64,000 bases of DNA from Molossus alvarezi (lineage: Eukaryota; Chordata; Mammalia; Chiroptera; Molossidae), in NCBI GenBank assembly GCA_037176705.1, contig CM073887.1, positions 23,005,501 to 23,069,500 of the forward strand, given 5' to 3'. Under the pieces are notes generated by a model. It did not search any database. It saw only the letters and a program-made list of their open reading frames with translations, and was not told where the DNA came from. Positions 22,589-32,766 of the stretch are shown here, piece after piece. How positions within the stretch are numbered: the stretch's first letter is position 1; the number at the start of each line of letters is the position of its first letter. A program made the position numbers and the translations under genes.

Positions 22589-23460
22589 ATGGTGAAACAA
22601 AGAAACAAACCCCAAATGAAAGAACAAGAGAACTCTATTGAAGATGAGATAAATGAAATGCAGCTAAGCAAATTATCAGAGGTAGATTTCAGGAAGCTCA
22701 ACAGCATGAGTAAGGACATCAGCACCATGAGTAAAGATAGAGAAACACTGAAAACCAACCAAGTGGAAATAGAAATGAAGAATGACATAGCAGAAATTAA
22801 GAACACATTGGAAGGACTAACCAGCAGAGTAGAGGAAGCTGAGGACCGGATCAGTGAATTAGAAGACAGGGTAGAAAAAATCAACCAATCAGAAAACCAA
22901 AAGGAAAAAACAATTAAAAAACAGGAAGATAGCTTAAGAGAACTGTGGGACAACTGGAAACGTAATAACATTCACATCATAGGAGTCCCCAAAGAGGAAG
23001 AAAATGGGCAAGGGTTAGAGAATATATTTGAAGAAATAGTGACAGAAAACATTCCTAACTTGGTGAAGGAAGAAGGCATTCAAGTTCAAGGAGCACAGAG
23101 AGCCCCAAATAAGAAGAACCCAAACAGGCCCACACCAAGACACATAGTAATTAAAAAGCCCAAAATTAAAGACAAAGAAAGAATCCTAAAGGCAGCAAGA
23201 GATAAGCAATAGGTTCCCTACAAAGGAAACCCCATTAGGCTGTCAGCTGACTTTGCAACAGAAACACTACAGGCCAGAGGGAGTAGCATGAAGTAATCAA
23301 GGTCATGAAAAACAAGGATCTGAATCAAAGACTACTCTACCCAGCAAGGCTATCATTCAAAATAGAAGGTCAGATAAAGAGCTTTCCAGACAAAAAAAGG
23401 CCAAGGGAGTATATTAACACCAAACCAGCACTGCAAGATATGCTAAAAGAACTGCTGTAA
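22589..23460 (+). pseudogene. L1 ORF1 (ORF1p), truncated by a nonsense codon
   Basis: ORF1p binds L1 RNA as a coiled-coil trimer and acts as a chaperone during target-primed reverse transcription. The atg at 22589 follows agatagccaaa; 207 codons are open. Residues about 40-118 form a charged heptad region (for example EGLTSRVEEAEDRISELEDR), the coiled coil. Residues about 126-207 begin the RRM-like domain with NNIHIIGVPKEE. A tag at 23210-23212 cuts the protein after KAARDKQ. The C-terminal domain is recognisable downstream to a taa at about 23458-23460 but has a second break near 23285-23300. Full length would be about 290 codons, short of the usual 330-340. ORF2 follows after about 45 bp. 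Confidence 0.9.
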
Positions 23461-25486
23461 TTAGTAGAAGAAATAGGAAGAAAAATAGAACCACACTAAA
23501 CAAAAATGGCAATAAATAAGTACATATCAATTATCACCTTAAATGTGAATGGGTTAAATGCTCCAATAAAAAGACACAGAGTAGCTGACTGAATGAGAAA
23601 GCATGACTCACAATATATGTTGTTTACAAGAGACCCACCTCACAACAAAAGACTCACATTGGTTGAAAGTGAAGGGATGTAAAAAAATCTTTCAAGCAAA
23701 CAGAAACCAAACAACAACAACAAAAAAAGTTGGGGTAGCAATACTCATATTTGATAAAGTAGATTTCAAAATGAAGGCCATAACTAGAGACAAAGAAGGC
23801 CACTACATAATATTGAAAGGATCTATCCAACAGGAAGATATAACCATGGTAAACATATATGTACCCAATATAGGAGCACCAAAATATATTAAAAATCTTC
23901 TGGAGGGCTTGAAAGGAGAAATCAACAGCAATACAATCATAGCAGGGGATTACAGCACCCCACCGACATCACTGGATAGATCATCTAGACAAAAAATTAA
24001 CAAGAAAACACAGACTCTAAGTGAAACGCTAGACCAAATGGATTTAATAGATATCTACAGAGAATTACACCCCAAAACTGCAGAATTCACATTCTTCTCA
24101 AGTGCACATGGGACATTCTCAAAGATAGACCACATGTTAGGGCACCAACTAAGTCTCTACAAGTTCAAGAAGATTGAAATCATATCAAGCATCTTCTCAG
24201 TTCACAATGGCAGAAATCAATTGCAACAAGAACATGCAAAGACATTGAACACATGGAGGCTAAATAGCATGTTATTAAACAATTAATGGGTTACCAAGGA
24301 GATCAAGGAAGAAATTAAAAACTTCCTGGAAACCAAAGAAAATGAACACACAACAACACCAAATCTATGGGATGCAGCGAAAGCAGTTCTGAGAGGGAAG
24401 TTCATAGCACTATAGGCCTACCTCAAGAAGCAAGAAAAATTTCTAATAGACTATCTAACCTCACAACTTAAAGAACTAGAAAGCAAACAAAAAGAAAACC
24501 CCAGAGCAAGTAGAAGGAAGGAAATAGTAAAGATCAGAGAAGAAATAAATGACATGGAGACCAAAAAAACAATTCAAAGGATCAATGAAACAAAGAACTG
24601 GTTCTTTGAAAAGATAAACAAGATTGATGGACCCTTAGCAAGACTCACCCAGAAACAAAGAGAGAGAACCCAAATACACAAAATCAGAAATGAAAGAGGA
24701 GAAATAATAACTGACACCACAGAAATACAAAGGATCATTAACAAATATTATGAACAATTATACGGCAACAAATTGGATAATCTAAGCAAAATGGACAAAT
24801 TTCTAGAAACACATAGTCTCCCAAAACTGAATCGGAAAGATAGAAAACTTGAACAGACCAATAACAACAAAAGAAATTGAAGATGTAATCAAGACTCTCC
24901 CAGCAAACAAAAGCCCAGGCCCAGGGCTTTTGGGGGAATTCATGGGGGAATTTTACCAAACATTCAAAGAACTAATACCTATTCTCCTCAAACTATTTCA
25001 AAAAATTCAAGAAGAAGGAAGATTTCCAAACTCGTTTTATGAAGCCAGCGTAATTCTAATTCTAAAACCAGAAAAAGACACTACAAAGAAAGAAAACTAT
25101 AGGACAATATCCCTGATGAACATAAATGCCAAAATCCTGAACAAAATACTAGCATATCGAATCCAGCAATACATCAAAACAATTATTCACCATGACCAAG
25201 TGGGATTCACGCCAGTGATGCAAGGCTGGTACAATATTTGCAAATCAATAAATGTGATACACCGCATAAACAAAATGAAAGATGAAAATCATATGATCAT
25301 ATCAATAGACGCTGAAAAAGCATTGGACAAAATATAGTACTCATTTCTGTTAAAAACACTCAGCAATGTGGGAATAGAGAGATCATATCTTGATATAATA
25401 AAGGTCATATATGAAAGACCTACAGCCAACATCATACTCAATGGGCAAAAACTAAAATCATGTCTCTTAAGAACAGGAACAAGACA

Positions 25487-25739
25487 CCCTGGCCAGTTGG
25501 GCTCAGTGGTTAGAGCATCGGCCCACGGACCGGAGAGTCCCAAGTTCAGTTCCCGCTAGGGGTACATACCTTGGTTGCGGTTTGTCCCCGGCCCTGGTTG
25601 GGGTCGTATGGGTGGCAGCTGGTCGATTTGTCTCTCTCACATCAATGTTTCTCTCCCTCTCTTCCTCCTTTCCTCCCTCCTGCTCTATCTGAGGATAAAT
25701 GCGGGAATGTCCTCAGGTGAGGATAAAAAAAAAAAAAAA
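25487..25739 (+). mobile_element. Ves-A SINE in the RT domain of L1 ORF2
   Basis: Begins ccctggccagttgggctcag, with body gtttgtccccggccctggtt and a pure A tail. The TSD aagaacaggaa(c/t)aagaca is at 25469-25486 and 25740-25757 (17 of 18 identical). It cuts ORF2 between the LKSCLL and RQGCPL segments of the reverse transcriptase. Confidence 0.95.
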
Positions 25740-26006
25740 AAGAACAGGAATAAGACAAGGATGCCCACTTTTGCCACTCTTATTTAACATAGTATTGGAA
25801 TTCTTAGCCACAGCAATCATCCATGAAGAAAAAATAAAAGGGATCCAAATTGGAAAGGAGGAAGTGAAACTGTCATTATTCGCAGATGACATGATATTAT
25901 ACATAAAAAAAACCCAAAGACTTCATCCAAAATTGGCTGGACTTAATAAATGAATTTGGCAAAGGAGCAGGATACAAAATTAACATCAAGAAATTGACGG
26001 CATTCT

Positions 26007-26054
26007 CAGGACTGCAGACCGACGCTCTAACCGCTGAGCCAAACCGGCCAGGGC
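26007..26054 (-). mobile_element. 48-bp tailless Ves-A head fragment with TSD
   Basis: On the reverse strand it reads gccctggccggtttggctca onward for 48 bp and stops around the tRNA anticodon-loop region, with no body and no A tail. Exact 12-bp TSDs tgacggcattct at 25995-26006 and 26055-26066 show it arrived as an insertion. Insert plus TSD is 60 bp, so the ORF2 frame stays open through it. Confidence 0.9.
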
Positions 26055-27686
26055 TGACGGCATTCTTATACACCAATGATGAACTCACAGAAAGAGAAAC
26101 TAAAAAAAAAGTCCCATTTACCATCACAGCAAAAAAACTAAGATACCTGGGAATAAACTTAACCAAAGAAATAAAGGACCCATTCACAGAAAATTACAGG
26201 TCATTAAAAAAAGAAATAGAGGAAGATATAAAAACAGTGGAAGCACATACCTTGTTCATGGATTGGAAGAATTAACATCATTAAAATGTCCATACTACCC
26301 AAAGCAATCTATAGATTCAATGCAATCCCCATCAAAATACCAACAACACATTTCACAGAACTAGAACAAAAACTCCAAAAGTTTATATGAAACCAAAAAA
26401 GACCCCAAATAGCCACAGCAATCTTGAAAAAGAAGAACAAAGTTGGAGGGATCACATTACCAGATTTCAGGTTATACTACAAAGCCACTCTAATCAAAAC
26501 AGCCTGGTACTGGCATAAGAACAGGCAGATAGATCAATGGAACAGAATAGAGAACCCAGAAATGGACCCAAGACAATATGCTCAATTAATATTTGACAAA
26601 GGTGGCAAGAGCATACAGCGGAGTAAAGACAGCCTCTTTAATAAATGGTGTTGGGAAAATGGGGCAACTACATGCAAAAAGAAAAAAAAAAAAAGAAAGA
26701 AACTAGACCATCAACTTACACCATACACAAGAATAAACTCAAAATGGATAAAAGACTTAAATGTGACTCATGAATCCATAAAAATCCTAGAAGAAAATGT
26801 AGGCAACAAAATTTCAGGCATCATACGCAGCAGAATTTTCACTGATACATCACCTAAGGCAACAGAAACAAAGGAGAAAATGAACACATGGGACTACATC
26901 AAACTCAAAAACTTCTGCACAGCAAAAGAAACAACCACCAAAATGGAAAGGCAACCCACTGTATGGGAAAACATCATTGCCAATGATGTATCAGATAAGG
27001 GGTTAATTTCCAATATATATAGAGTGCTCATACAACTCAACAAAAGGAAGACAAAGAACCCAATTAAAAAATGGGCAGAGGAGCTGAATAGACACCTCTC
27101 CAAACAGGACATACAAATGGCCAAAAGACATATGAAGAAATGCTCAACATCACTAATCATCAGAGAGATGCAAATTAAAACAACAATGAGGTGTCACCTC
27201 ACACCTGTCAGAATGGCTGCCATCAACAAATCATCAAACAACAAGTGCTGGCGAGGGTGTGGAGAAAAGGGGACTCTAGTACACTGCTGGTGGGAATGCA
27301 GACTGGTGCAGCCACTATGGAAAACAATATGGTGTTACCTCGAAAAATTAAAAATTGAACTTCCATTTGACCCAGTGATCCCACTTCTAGGAATATACCC
27401 TAAGAAGCCTGAAATACCAATCAGAAAGAATATATGTACCCCCATGTTCGTAGCAGCACTATTGACAATAGCTAAGATCTGGAAACAGCCCAAATGTCCA
27501 TCAGTAGACGAATGGATAGAAAAGCGGTGGTACATATACACAATGGAGTACTATGCAGCTGTAAGAAAGATAGATCTCTTATCCTTTGAGAAGACATGGA
27601 GGGACCTGGAAAGTATCATCCTACGCAAAACAAACCAAACAGAGAAATACAAGTATCATATGATCTCACTTATTTGTGGAATATAA

Positions 27687-27945
27687 TGAACATAACAGTC
27701 TGAGGAATGGGGTAATCCCAGAGATGTGGAAGTGGGGTGCAGATTGACAATTCCCAGAAGAGGGGGTGGTGGGGGAGAGATAAACAATAGAACTTATATG
27801 CATGTATGCATGAACAATGGACATGGACAACAAAGGTGGGGACAGGGTGGGGAGGGAAAAGGAGGGGGGAATCAGTGGGGGGAAAGGAGAAACATCCGTA
27901 ACAAAAATAAATTAATTAATTAAAAACTAAAAATTAAATTAAATT
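27687..27945 (+). other. L1 3' UTR and tail
   Basis: G-rich stretch (agagggggtggtgggggaga, gggacagggtggggaggg), then ggagaaacatccgtaacaa and an A/T-rich simple tail (attaattaatt...). A G-rich 3' UTR is a usual L1 trait. Confidence 0.85.
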
Positions 27946-27957
27946 AAAAAGGACCAG
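27946..27957 (+). repeat. Right TSD of the nested L1
   Basis: Exact copy of 20991-21002. Immediately after it the HAL1-like ORF1 resumes (tcagaaacgaaggatgca). Confidence 0.92.
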
Positions 27958-28718
27958 TCAGAAACGAAGGATGCATTAACTGAAATAAAAAATTATTTAC
28001 AGAGAGTCAGTAGAGTAGGTAAAGCCAAGAAGCAAACTTTTGATTTGGAATATAAAGAAGCAAAAAACACCCAATCAAAACAGCAAAAAAGAATAAGGAA
28101 TCCAAAGAAATGAGGACAGTGTAAGGAGCCTCTGGGGCAACTTCAAGTGTAGCAACATTCGCATCATAGGGGTGCCAGAAGGAGAATAGAGAGAGCAAGA
28201 AATTGAAAACCTATTTGAAAAAATAATGACAGAAAAGTTCACTAACTTGGTGAAGGAAATAGACATAAAATCCAGGAAGCACAGAGACTCCTAAACAAGA
28301 TGAGGTCAAAGAGGTCCACACCAAGACACATAATCATCAAAATGCCAAAGGTTAAAGACAAAGAGAGGATCTTAAAAGCAGCAAGAGAAAAGCAGTGTTA
28401 CCTACAAAGGAGCTCCCATAAGACTGTCAGCCGATTTCTCAAAAGAAATTTGTCAGGCCAGAAAGGAGTGGCAAGAGTTATTCAAAGTGATGAAAAGCAA
28501 TGACCTACAACCAAGATTACTCTATCCTGCAAAGCTATCATTTAGAATTCATGGACATATAAAGAATTCCCCAGACAAGAAAAAGCTAAAGGAGTTCATC
28601 ACCACCAAACCAGTATTATATGAAATGCTGAAGGGTCTTCTTGAAGGAGAAGAAGAACAAAAATATGGACAATAAAATGGCAATTAAAACATATCCATCA
28701 ACAATTGAATTTACAAGC

Positions 28719-29032
28719 AAAATGAGCAAGCAGAACAGAAACAGACTCATAGATACAGAGAACTTTTTGTTGCTTGCCAGATGGGAGGGGGCTGGGAGGA
28801 TGGGTGAAAAAGATGAAAAAATTAAGAAGTACAAATTGGTTATTAGATGATGGGCCCCAAAGGGAAGAGGGGAGGGAAAGTGGCATGAGATAAACCAAAG
28901 AACTTCTATGCATATATGCATAACCAATGGACACAAACAATAGCGTGGGGAAGGCAGAATTGTTGACGAGGAGGGTCAATGGGGAAAAAAGGGGAAACAT
29001 CTGTAATACATTGAACAATAAAGGTAAGTTAT
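28719..29032 (+). repeat. HAL1 3' UTR, first tandem copy
   Basis: Starts aaaatgagcaagcagaac and ends aacatctgtaatacattgaa plus caataaa. Roughly 90% identical by eye to 29033-29346. It carries its own AATAAA signal. Confidence 0.88.
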
Positions 29033-29346
29033 GAAAATGAGCAAGCAGAACAAAAACAGATTCATAGATACAGAGAACTTTTTGTTGCTTGCCAGATGGG
29101 AGGTGGCTGGGGAGATGGGTGGAAAAGATGACGGAATTATGAAGTACAAATTGGTTGTTAGAGGGATGAACCTCAAAGGGAAGAGGGAAGGGATAGTGGC
29201 ATGAGATAAACCAAAGAACTTCTATGCATATATTCATAACCAATGGACACAGACAATAGTGTGGGGAAGGCAGCGGGGGGGGGGGCAGGGGGAGGAGGGG
29301 ATCAATGGGGAAAAAAGGGGGGACATCTGTAATACATTCAACAATA
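29033..29346 (+). repeat. HAL1 3' UTR, second tandem copy
   Basis: Direct repeat of the preceding 314 bp with substitutions and an expanded G-run (29275-29285). It ends in caacaataaagataggtt and the A-rich tail before the TSD. Confidence 0.88.
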
Positions 29347-29362
29347 AAGATAGGTTAAAAAA

Positions 29363-29383
29363 TAAAATTATATAAAATATGGA
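29363..29383 (+). repeat. Right TSD of the HAL1-like element
   Basis: Exact 21-bp copy of 19103-19123. Confidence 0.93.
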
Positions 29384-29650
29384 ATTGAAGTACACAAGGC
29401 AAAATAATGAAAATGATTGCCTATGAGGAGGGTGGAACGGCAATGGGCCTGGGGCTAGGTATTCTATCTGTAATGTTTGAGTATAGTATTGTATTACTTA
29501 AATATTTTTAAAAATCAGGAGCTCATTTGACAAACCAATAATTTTTGTTAATTGTGAGTAATAGGTATGTGGATATTTATTATACCATTCTCTGTATTTT
29601 ATCATATTTAGAATTTTTTTCTAAATAAAAATTAAAATATCTAGTAAGAA
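29384..29650 (+). mobile_element. Probable old L1 3' end
   Basis: atgaggagggtggaacggca, ctgtaatgtttgagtatagt and attgtattacttaaatattt resemble the 3' end of very old L1 or HAL1 elements. Support is weak. Confidence 0.4.
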
Positions 29651-29689
29651 ATCATCTAAATTATAATGTGTGTTACTCATGTACTGATT

Positions 29690-29855
29690 GAAAGTGTTGG
29701 TTTTAGGGTCAGAAAGACTAGAGTTCAAATCCCAATTCCACCACGGATGAGTTTATGACCTCTGTGGACCTCAGTTGTCTTAATCATAAAGTGGAGATCA
29801 TCAGAGAACAATTGTTGTTATAAGCATTGAGTATAATAATAGGTTTACTGTGTTA
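29690..29855 (+). mobile_element. MIR SINE
   Basis: agagttcaaatcccaattcc, then gacctcagttgtcttaatca and aagtggagatcat keep the MIR order, diverged. Confidence 0.7.
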
Positions 29856-30375
29856 GGCCAGGTCTTGTGAAAGGCAGGATTGAAGACACAAGGATTATTT
29901 TTTAGATTTCCGCTGTGAGAGAAGATAGAAGGTTGGACAGAGCCTTAAGACTACAGTGCCTGTCAGCCCGCTAGCGAAGGGAGGCAGTTTGAATAGGAGC
30001 ATCATAGACTGCTGTGCAGGCTACATTAAGGTTTGGCAAGGCTGTTGGGGAGGCCTCTAGCTGGTTATTTGCCTAACTGAGCAGTCAGCTGTCTCCAGGA
30101 CTGGGCCTGCTTTGGTATCTGTCATGCTCAGGCATTGGCTCAGAGCAGCCCATGGGAAGCTTGGTCCAAACAGGACATAGTTTCAGAGCCCAGTATCTGA
30201 GACCCAGATTGACATGGGTGGAGGCTTCAGAGGAGCATCTGGGCTGACACAAGTGCATAGCATTGTACTGAGCACAAGGTGATTACTCGATAAATATTAG
30301 GTGTTATTAATATACTAATATTACTAATATATTATAACAATATTAATATATTCATAGCAATACTACTCTTTTTAG
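29856..30375. other. No recognised feature
   Basis: Non-repetitive sequence with an AT-rich (taatat)n-like patch at about 30305-30355. No gene signature. Confidence 0.4.
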
Positions 30376-30592
30376 TTTGCCAGGTACTCAGAACATAAAG
30401 GAGTACCTTTTCCACAGAATATCCATTCATCAGTTGATGGACATTTGGATTGCTTCCAACTTTTGGCTGTTGTGAATAATGCTGCCGTGACCCCCAGGTA
30501 TACCTTTTTGGGACAGTGCTTTCAGTTTTTTTTTGGTATATACTCAGAAGTGGAATTGCTGGATCACATAGTAATTCTATTTTTTAGTTCTT

Positions 30593-30835
30593 TATTTTTA
30601 TTTTATTTTATTTTTTATTCTCACCCGAGGACATTTTTCCATTTTTGTTCAAATAGAGTGGGAGGGAGAGGGAGAAAAAGAGAGAAAGAGAAACATCGAG
30701 TGGCTGCCTCCCGCACAACCCCAACCAGGGCTGGGGACACACTGCAACTGAGGTACATGCCCTTAGTGGGAACCGAACCTGGGCCTCTCTGGACCGCGGG
30801 CTGATGCTCCAACCGCTGAGCCAAACCGGCTAGGG
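30593..30835 (-). mobile_element. Ves-A SINE in antisense L1
   Basis: Reverse copy from (ATTTT)n and tctcacccgaggacattttt to ccaaaccggctagggc. The TSD ctatttt(t)tagttctt is at 30577-30592 and 30836-30851. A short deletion removed the end of the GA stretch, so aaacatcgagtgg reads straight through. Confidence 0.93.
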
Positions 30836-30948
30836 CTATTTTTAGTTCTTTTAAGGAATCACCACATTGTTTTCCCTAGCAGCTGCACCATTTTACATTT
30901 CTATCACCAGTACACAAGGGTTTCAATTTGTCCACATCTTTGCCAATA

Positions 30949-31122
30949 TAAGCATACCTGGGAGGTACTGCAGGTTCCATTCCAGACCACCACAATAAAG
31001 TGAGTATTGCAATAAAGCAACTCACGATCTTTTTCCTGTGGAGGGTCTTGTCTTCAATTTGTAAAAAATGCAACACCTATGAAGTGCAATAAAGCAAAAT
31101 GTAATAAAACAAGGTACACCTG
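30949..31122. mobile_element. Tigger-type MITE (TcMar)
   Basis: The ends form an imperfect inverted repeat (agcatacctgggaggtactg against ggtacacctgta). The inside has ccagaccaccacaataaag and caataaagcaaaatgtaata, both characteristic of Tigger1 ends. Only about 170 bp remain and there is no transposase. Confidence 0.8.
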
Positions 31123-31202
31123 TACTTGTTTTTCTCTCTGTTAAATAACAGCTTTACTAATGAGTGTAAGGTGATATCTCATTGTGGTTTTTACAATTTT
31201 TA

Positions 31203-31237
31203 AAAATATTTTTTTATTGATTTATTTAGAGAGAGAG
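31203..31237 (-). mobile_element. Ves tail scrap
   Basis: ttttttattgatttatttag followed by agagagagg is only the 3' end of a Ves SINE, set inside the antisense L1. Too short for TSD proof. Confidence 0.5.
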
Positions 31238-31739
31238 GACTTTGCCCATTTTTAAATTGGGTTGTTTGCTTTTTGTTGTTGAGTTCTTTTTATATTCTGA
31301 ACATTCGCCCCTTATCAGATATGTGATTTGCACTATTTTCTCCCAATCCATAGGTTGCTCTTCACTCTATTGTGTCTTTCGATGCAGAGAAGTTTTTAAT
31401 TTTGATGTAGCCCCATATATTTTCACTTTTGCTGCCTGTGCTTTTGATGTCATATCCAAGCTATCATTGCCACATCCAATGTCATGAAACTTTTCACCTA
31501 TGTTTTAGTTTCAGAGTTTTATACTTTGTTCTTATGTTTAGCTGTTGGATCCATTTTGAGTTAGTTTTTGTATAACTACTAAAGATTTTTTGAATAATTG
31601 GAGTGACCTGAAATGGTTGTGAGCTGAGGATTTAGTAACTGATAATAATCATCAACAGTGCCTCATTCATGTCTTTAGATTCTATATCTAGTTTAACCCC
31701 ACTAAATATAATCCTTTCTGTAAAAGGCCCTTGATGAAC

Positions 31740-31915
31740 TTGAACAGTGGTTCTCAATCTTGATTGCTCTGGAATTACCTAGAGACGCTTTTAAACCAAA
31801 CCCATCTGGTTTTCACCCCCAAATACCTTTATGTAATTGTTCTGGCATATAGTTTGGGCATTCATTGGTACTTTTAAAAGCTCCCTGAGTTATTTTAATA
31901 TGCAACCAAGGATGA
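31740..31915 (+). mobile_element. MER5-like hAT-Charlie element
   Basis: agtggttctcaatcttgatt, ggaattacctagagacgctt and tttaaaagctccctgagtta fit the MER5A pattern. Diverged. Confidence 0.65.
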
Positions 31916-32107
31916 GATCACTGTGCTAGAAAGATTTCCACCATTATAAAATTAAGCAACAGTTCACTGTGTGAAGATCACTGTTTATTTGCTTTACTTA
32001 TTGTTGTAAAAGCCAGCTTGTAGATTTAAAAAAGGGGAGAAGAGAATGCATGTATTCCAATATGTTTCTAATTTAATCTACTGCCTTCACCAATACGGAT
32101 AGAGATA

Positions 32108-32452
32108 GTCCCTGACTAAGGATGGTTCCACTTAGGATTTTTCAACTTTATGATGATGCAAAAGTTATATACACCTAATAGAACCTTACTTCGAATTTTG
32201 AACTTTGATCTTTCCCAGGCTATGATATTCTCTTATGGTGTTGGTCAGTGACAGCAAAATGATTTTGTGTCACTGTGGGCTAATGGAAGTGTTCTGAGAA
32301 TGATTAAGGGAGGTTAGGCTAAGCTATGATGTTTAGTCTATGATGTTTAGTAGGTTAGGTGTAGTGAATACCTTTTTGACTTAGGATACTTTTAACTTAC
32401 AGTGGGTTTATTGGGACATAACTCTATTGTAAGTTAAGGAGTATCTGTATTT
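32108..32452. mobile_element. Tigger-family MITE
   Basis: The two ends are an imperfect inverted repeat: tagtccctgactaaggatgg on the left and attgtaagttaaggagtatc on the right. The inside has aggttaggctaagctatgat and aggttaggtgtagtgaatac. A 14-bp phrase, ctatgatgtttagt, is repeated in tandem. Confidence 0.75.
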
Positions 32453-32530
32453 ACTGACAGTTAACACCTGCCAGGCCAAGTTATTTAGTGACATTAGAGA
32501 GATTCCTACTTCAATGATTTATACATTTTT

Positions 32531-32748
32531 TAATCCTCACATGAGGAAATGTTTTTTAAAAAAATTGATTTGAGAGAAAGAGAGAAAAATATCGATGTTA
32601 TAGAGAAACATCAATCGGTTGCTTCCTATACATGCCCCGACAGGGGATTGAACCTGCAACCTAGGTATGTGCCCCGACCGGGAATTGAACCCACAACGTT
32701 TTTAGTGTATGGGAGGACACTCCAATCAATGAAGCCACTTGGCTAGGG
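32531..32748 (-). mobile_element. Ves-C SINE
   Basis: In reverse: tcctcacatgaggaaatgtt, attgaacctgcaacctaggt and gaagccacttggctagggc. The TSD caatgatttata is at 32512-32523 and 32749-32760 and extends with mismatches. Confidence 0.9.
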
Positions 32749-32766
32749 CAATGATTTATATATTTT

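Larger units (their letters stand above)
23506..27686 (+). pseudogene. L1 ORF2 (endonuclease-reverse transcriptase), multiply broken
   Basis: ORF2p nicks target DNA and copies RNA into it. From atg at 23506 come ITLNVNGLNAP and a tga at 23590-23592, then a frame change. The endonuclease continues in 23603-24286 with LQETHL and VNIYVPN. IAGDYSTP has Ser where the usual GDFNTP motif has the catalytic Asn. The usual SDH motif reads SVH, so the Asp is lost. Stops lie at 24284 and about 24414. The reverse transcriptase starts in 24849-25337 ([28 protein letters not shown]), with a nonsense tag at 25335. A Ves SINE splits it just before [12 protein letters not shown]. The catalytic [10 protein letters not shown] is intact near 25870-25900. 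The last 420 codons (26424-27686) are open and include the Cys-rich CX3CX7HX4C motif in [18 protein letters not shown]. Seven or more lesions rule out function. Confidence 0.93.
21003..27945 (+). mobile_element. Full-length L1 inserted into the HAL1-like element
   Basis: Layout: 5' UTR about 21003-22588, ORF1 22589-about 23460, inter-ORF spacer, ORF2 23506-27686, 3' UTR and A/T-rich tail to 27945. Exact 12-bp TSDs show both ends are intact. It holds a Ves-A (25487-25739) and a 48-bp Ves-head fragment (26007-26054). Without these and their TSD copies it is about 6.6 kb, normal for a complete mammalian L1. Both reading frames are broken, so it is a dead full-length copy. Its 3' UTR occurs as truncated antisense or sense copies at 40575-41060, 50983-51143 and 59279-59430, so this family was active in the lineage. 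Confidence 0.93.
20790..28675 (+). pseudogene. HAL1-like ORF1 (L1 ORF1p-like), interrupted by L1
   Basis: An ORF1p-like protein is an RNA-binding nucleic-acid chaperone that coats its own transcript in the cytoplasm. The start atg at 20790 begins MRRQRNMSQMKEKN, typical of L1/HAL1 ORF1. The frame meets a stop early (aaaagactaaac). The young L1 cuts it at 21002 and it resumes at 27958. The far side has the RRM-like region (aacattcgcatcataggggt, 28153-28172) and the C-terminal domain, including tcaaagaggtccacaccaag and a final frame ending EGEEEQKYGQ before a stop at 28673-28675. About 930 bp of coding sequence remain after removing the insert, close to the usual 300-340 codons. Further stops and shifts make it non-functional. 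Confidence 0.75.
19124..29362 (+). mobile_element. Full-length HAL1-like (half-L1) retrotransposon carrying nested insertions
   Basis: Exact 21-bp TSDs flank it. After subtracting the nested L1 (21003-27957 with one TSD) and the Ves at 20525-20776, about 3.0 kb remain: a 5' UTR (19124-20789 minus the Ves), one ORF1-like region and a 3' UTR ending in an AATAAA signal and A-rich DNA. No endonuclease or reverse transcriptase remnant lies between the ORF1 end and the 3' UTR. This is the architecture of HAL1 elements, L1 derivatives that keep ORF1 but lack ORF2 and depend on L1 for movement. A later ORF2 deletion in an ordinary L1 cannot be excluded without a consensus. Confidence 0.8.
30380..31620 (-). 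mobile_element. Antisense L1 3' half, interrupted
   Basis: Antisense ORF2-end phrases: catcagttgatggacatttg, gtggaattgctggatcaca, tgtccacatctttgccaat, and past the insertions tttaaattgggttgtttgct, ccccttatcagatatgtgat and ttctcccaatccataggttg. It is split by a Ves, a Tigger MITE and a short SINE-tail scrap. No frame is usable. Confidence 0.85.

Noticed and set aside
28698..29243. 181-codon antisense frame with internal repeats
   Set aside because: It is the reverse strand of the duplicated HAL1 3' UTR; the protein repeat just reflects the DNA duplication.
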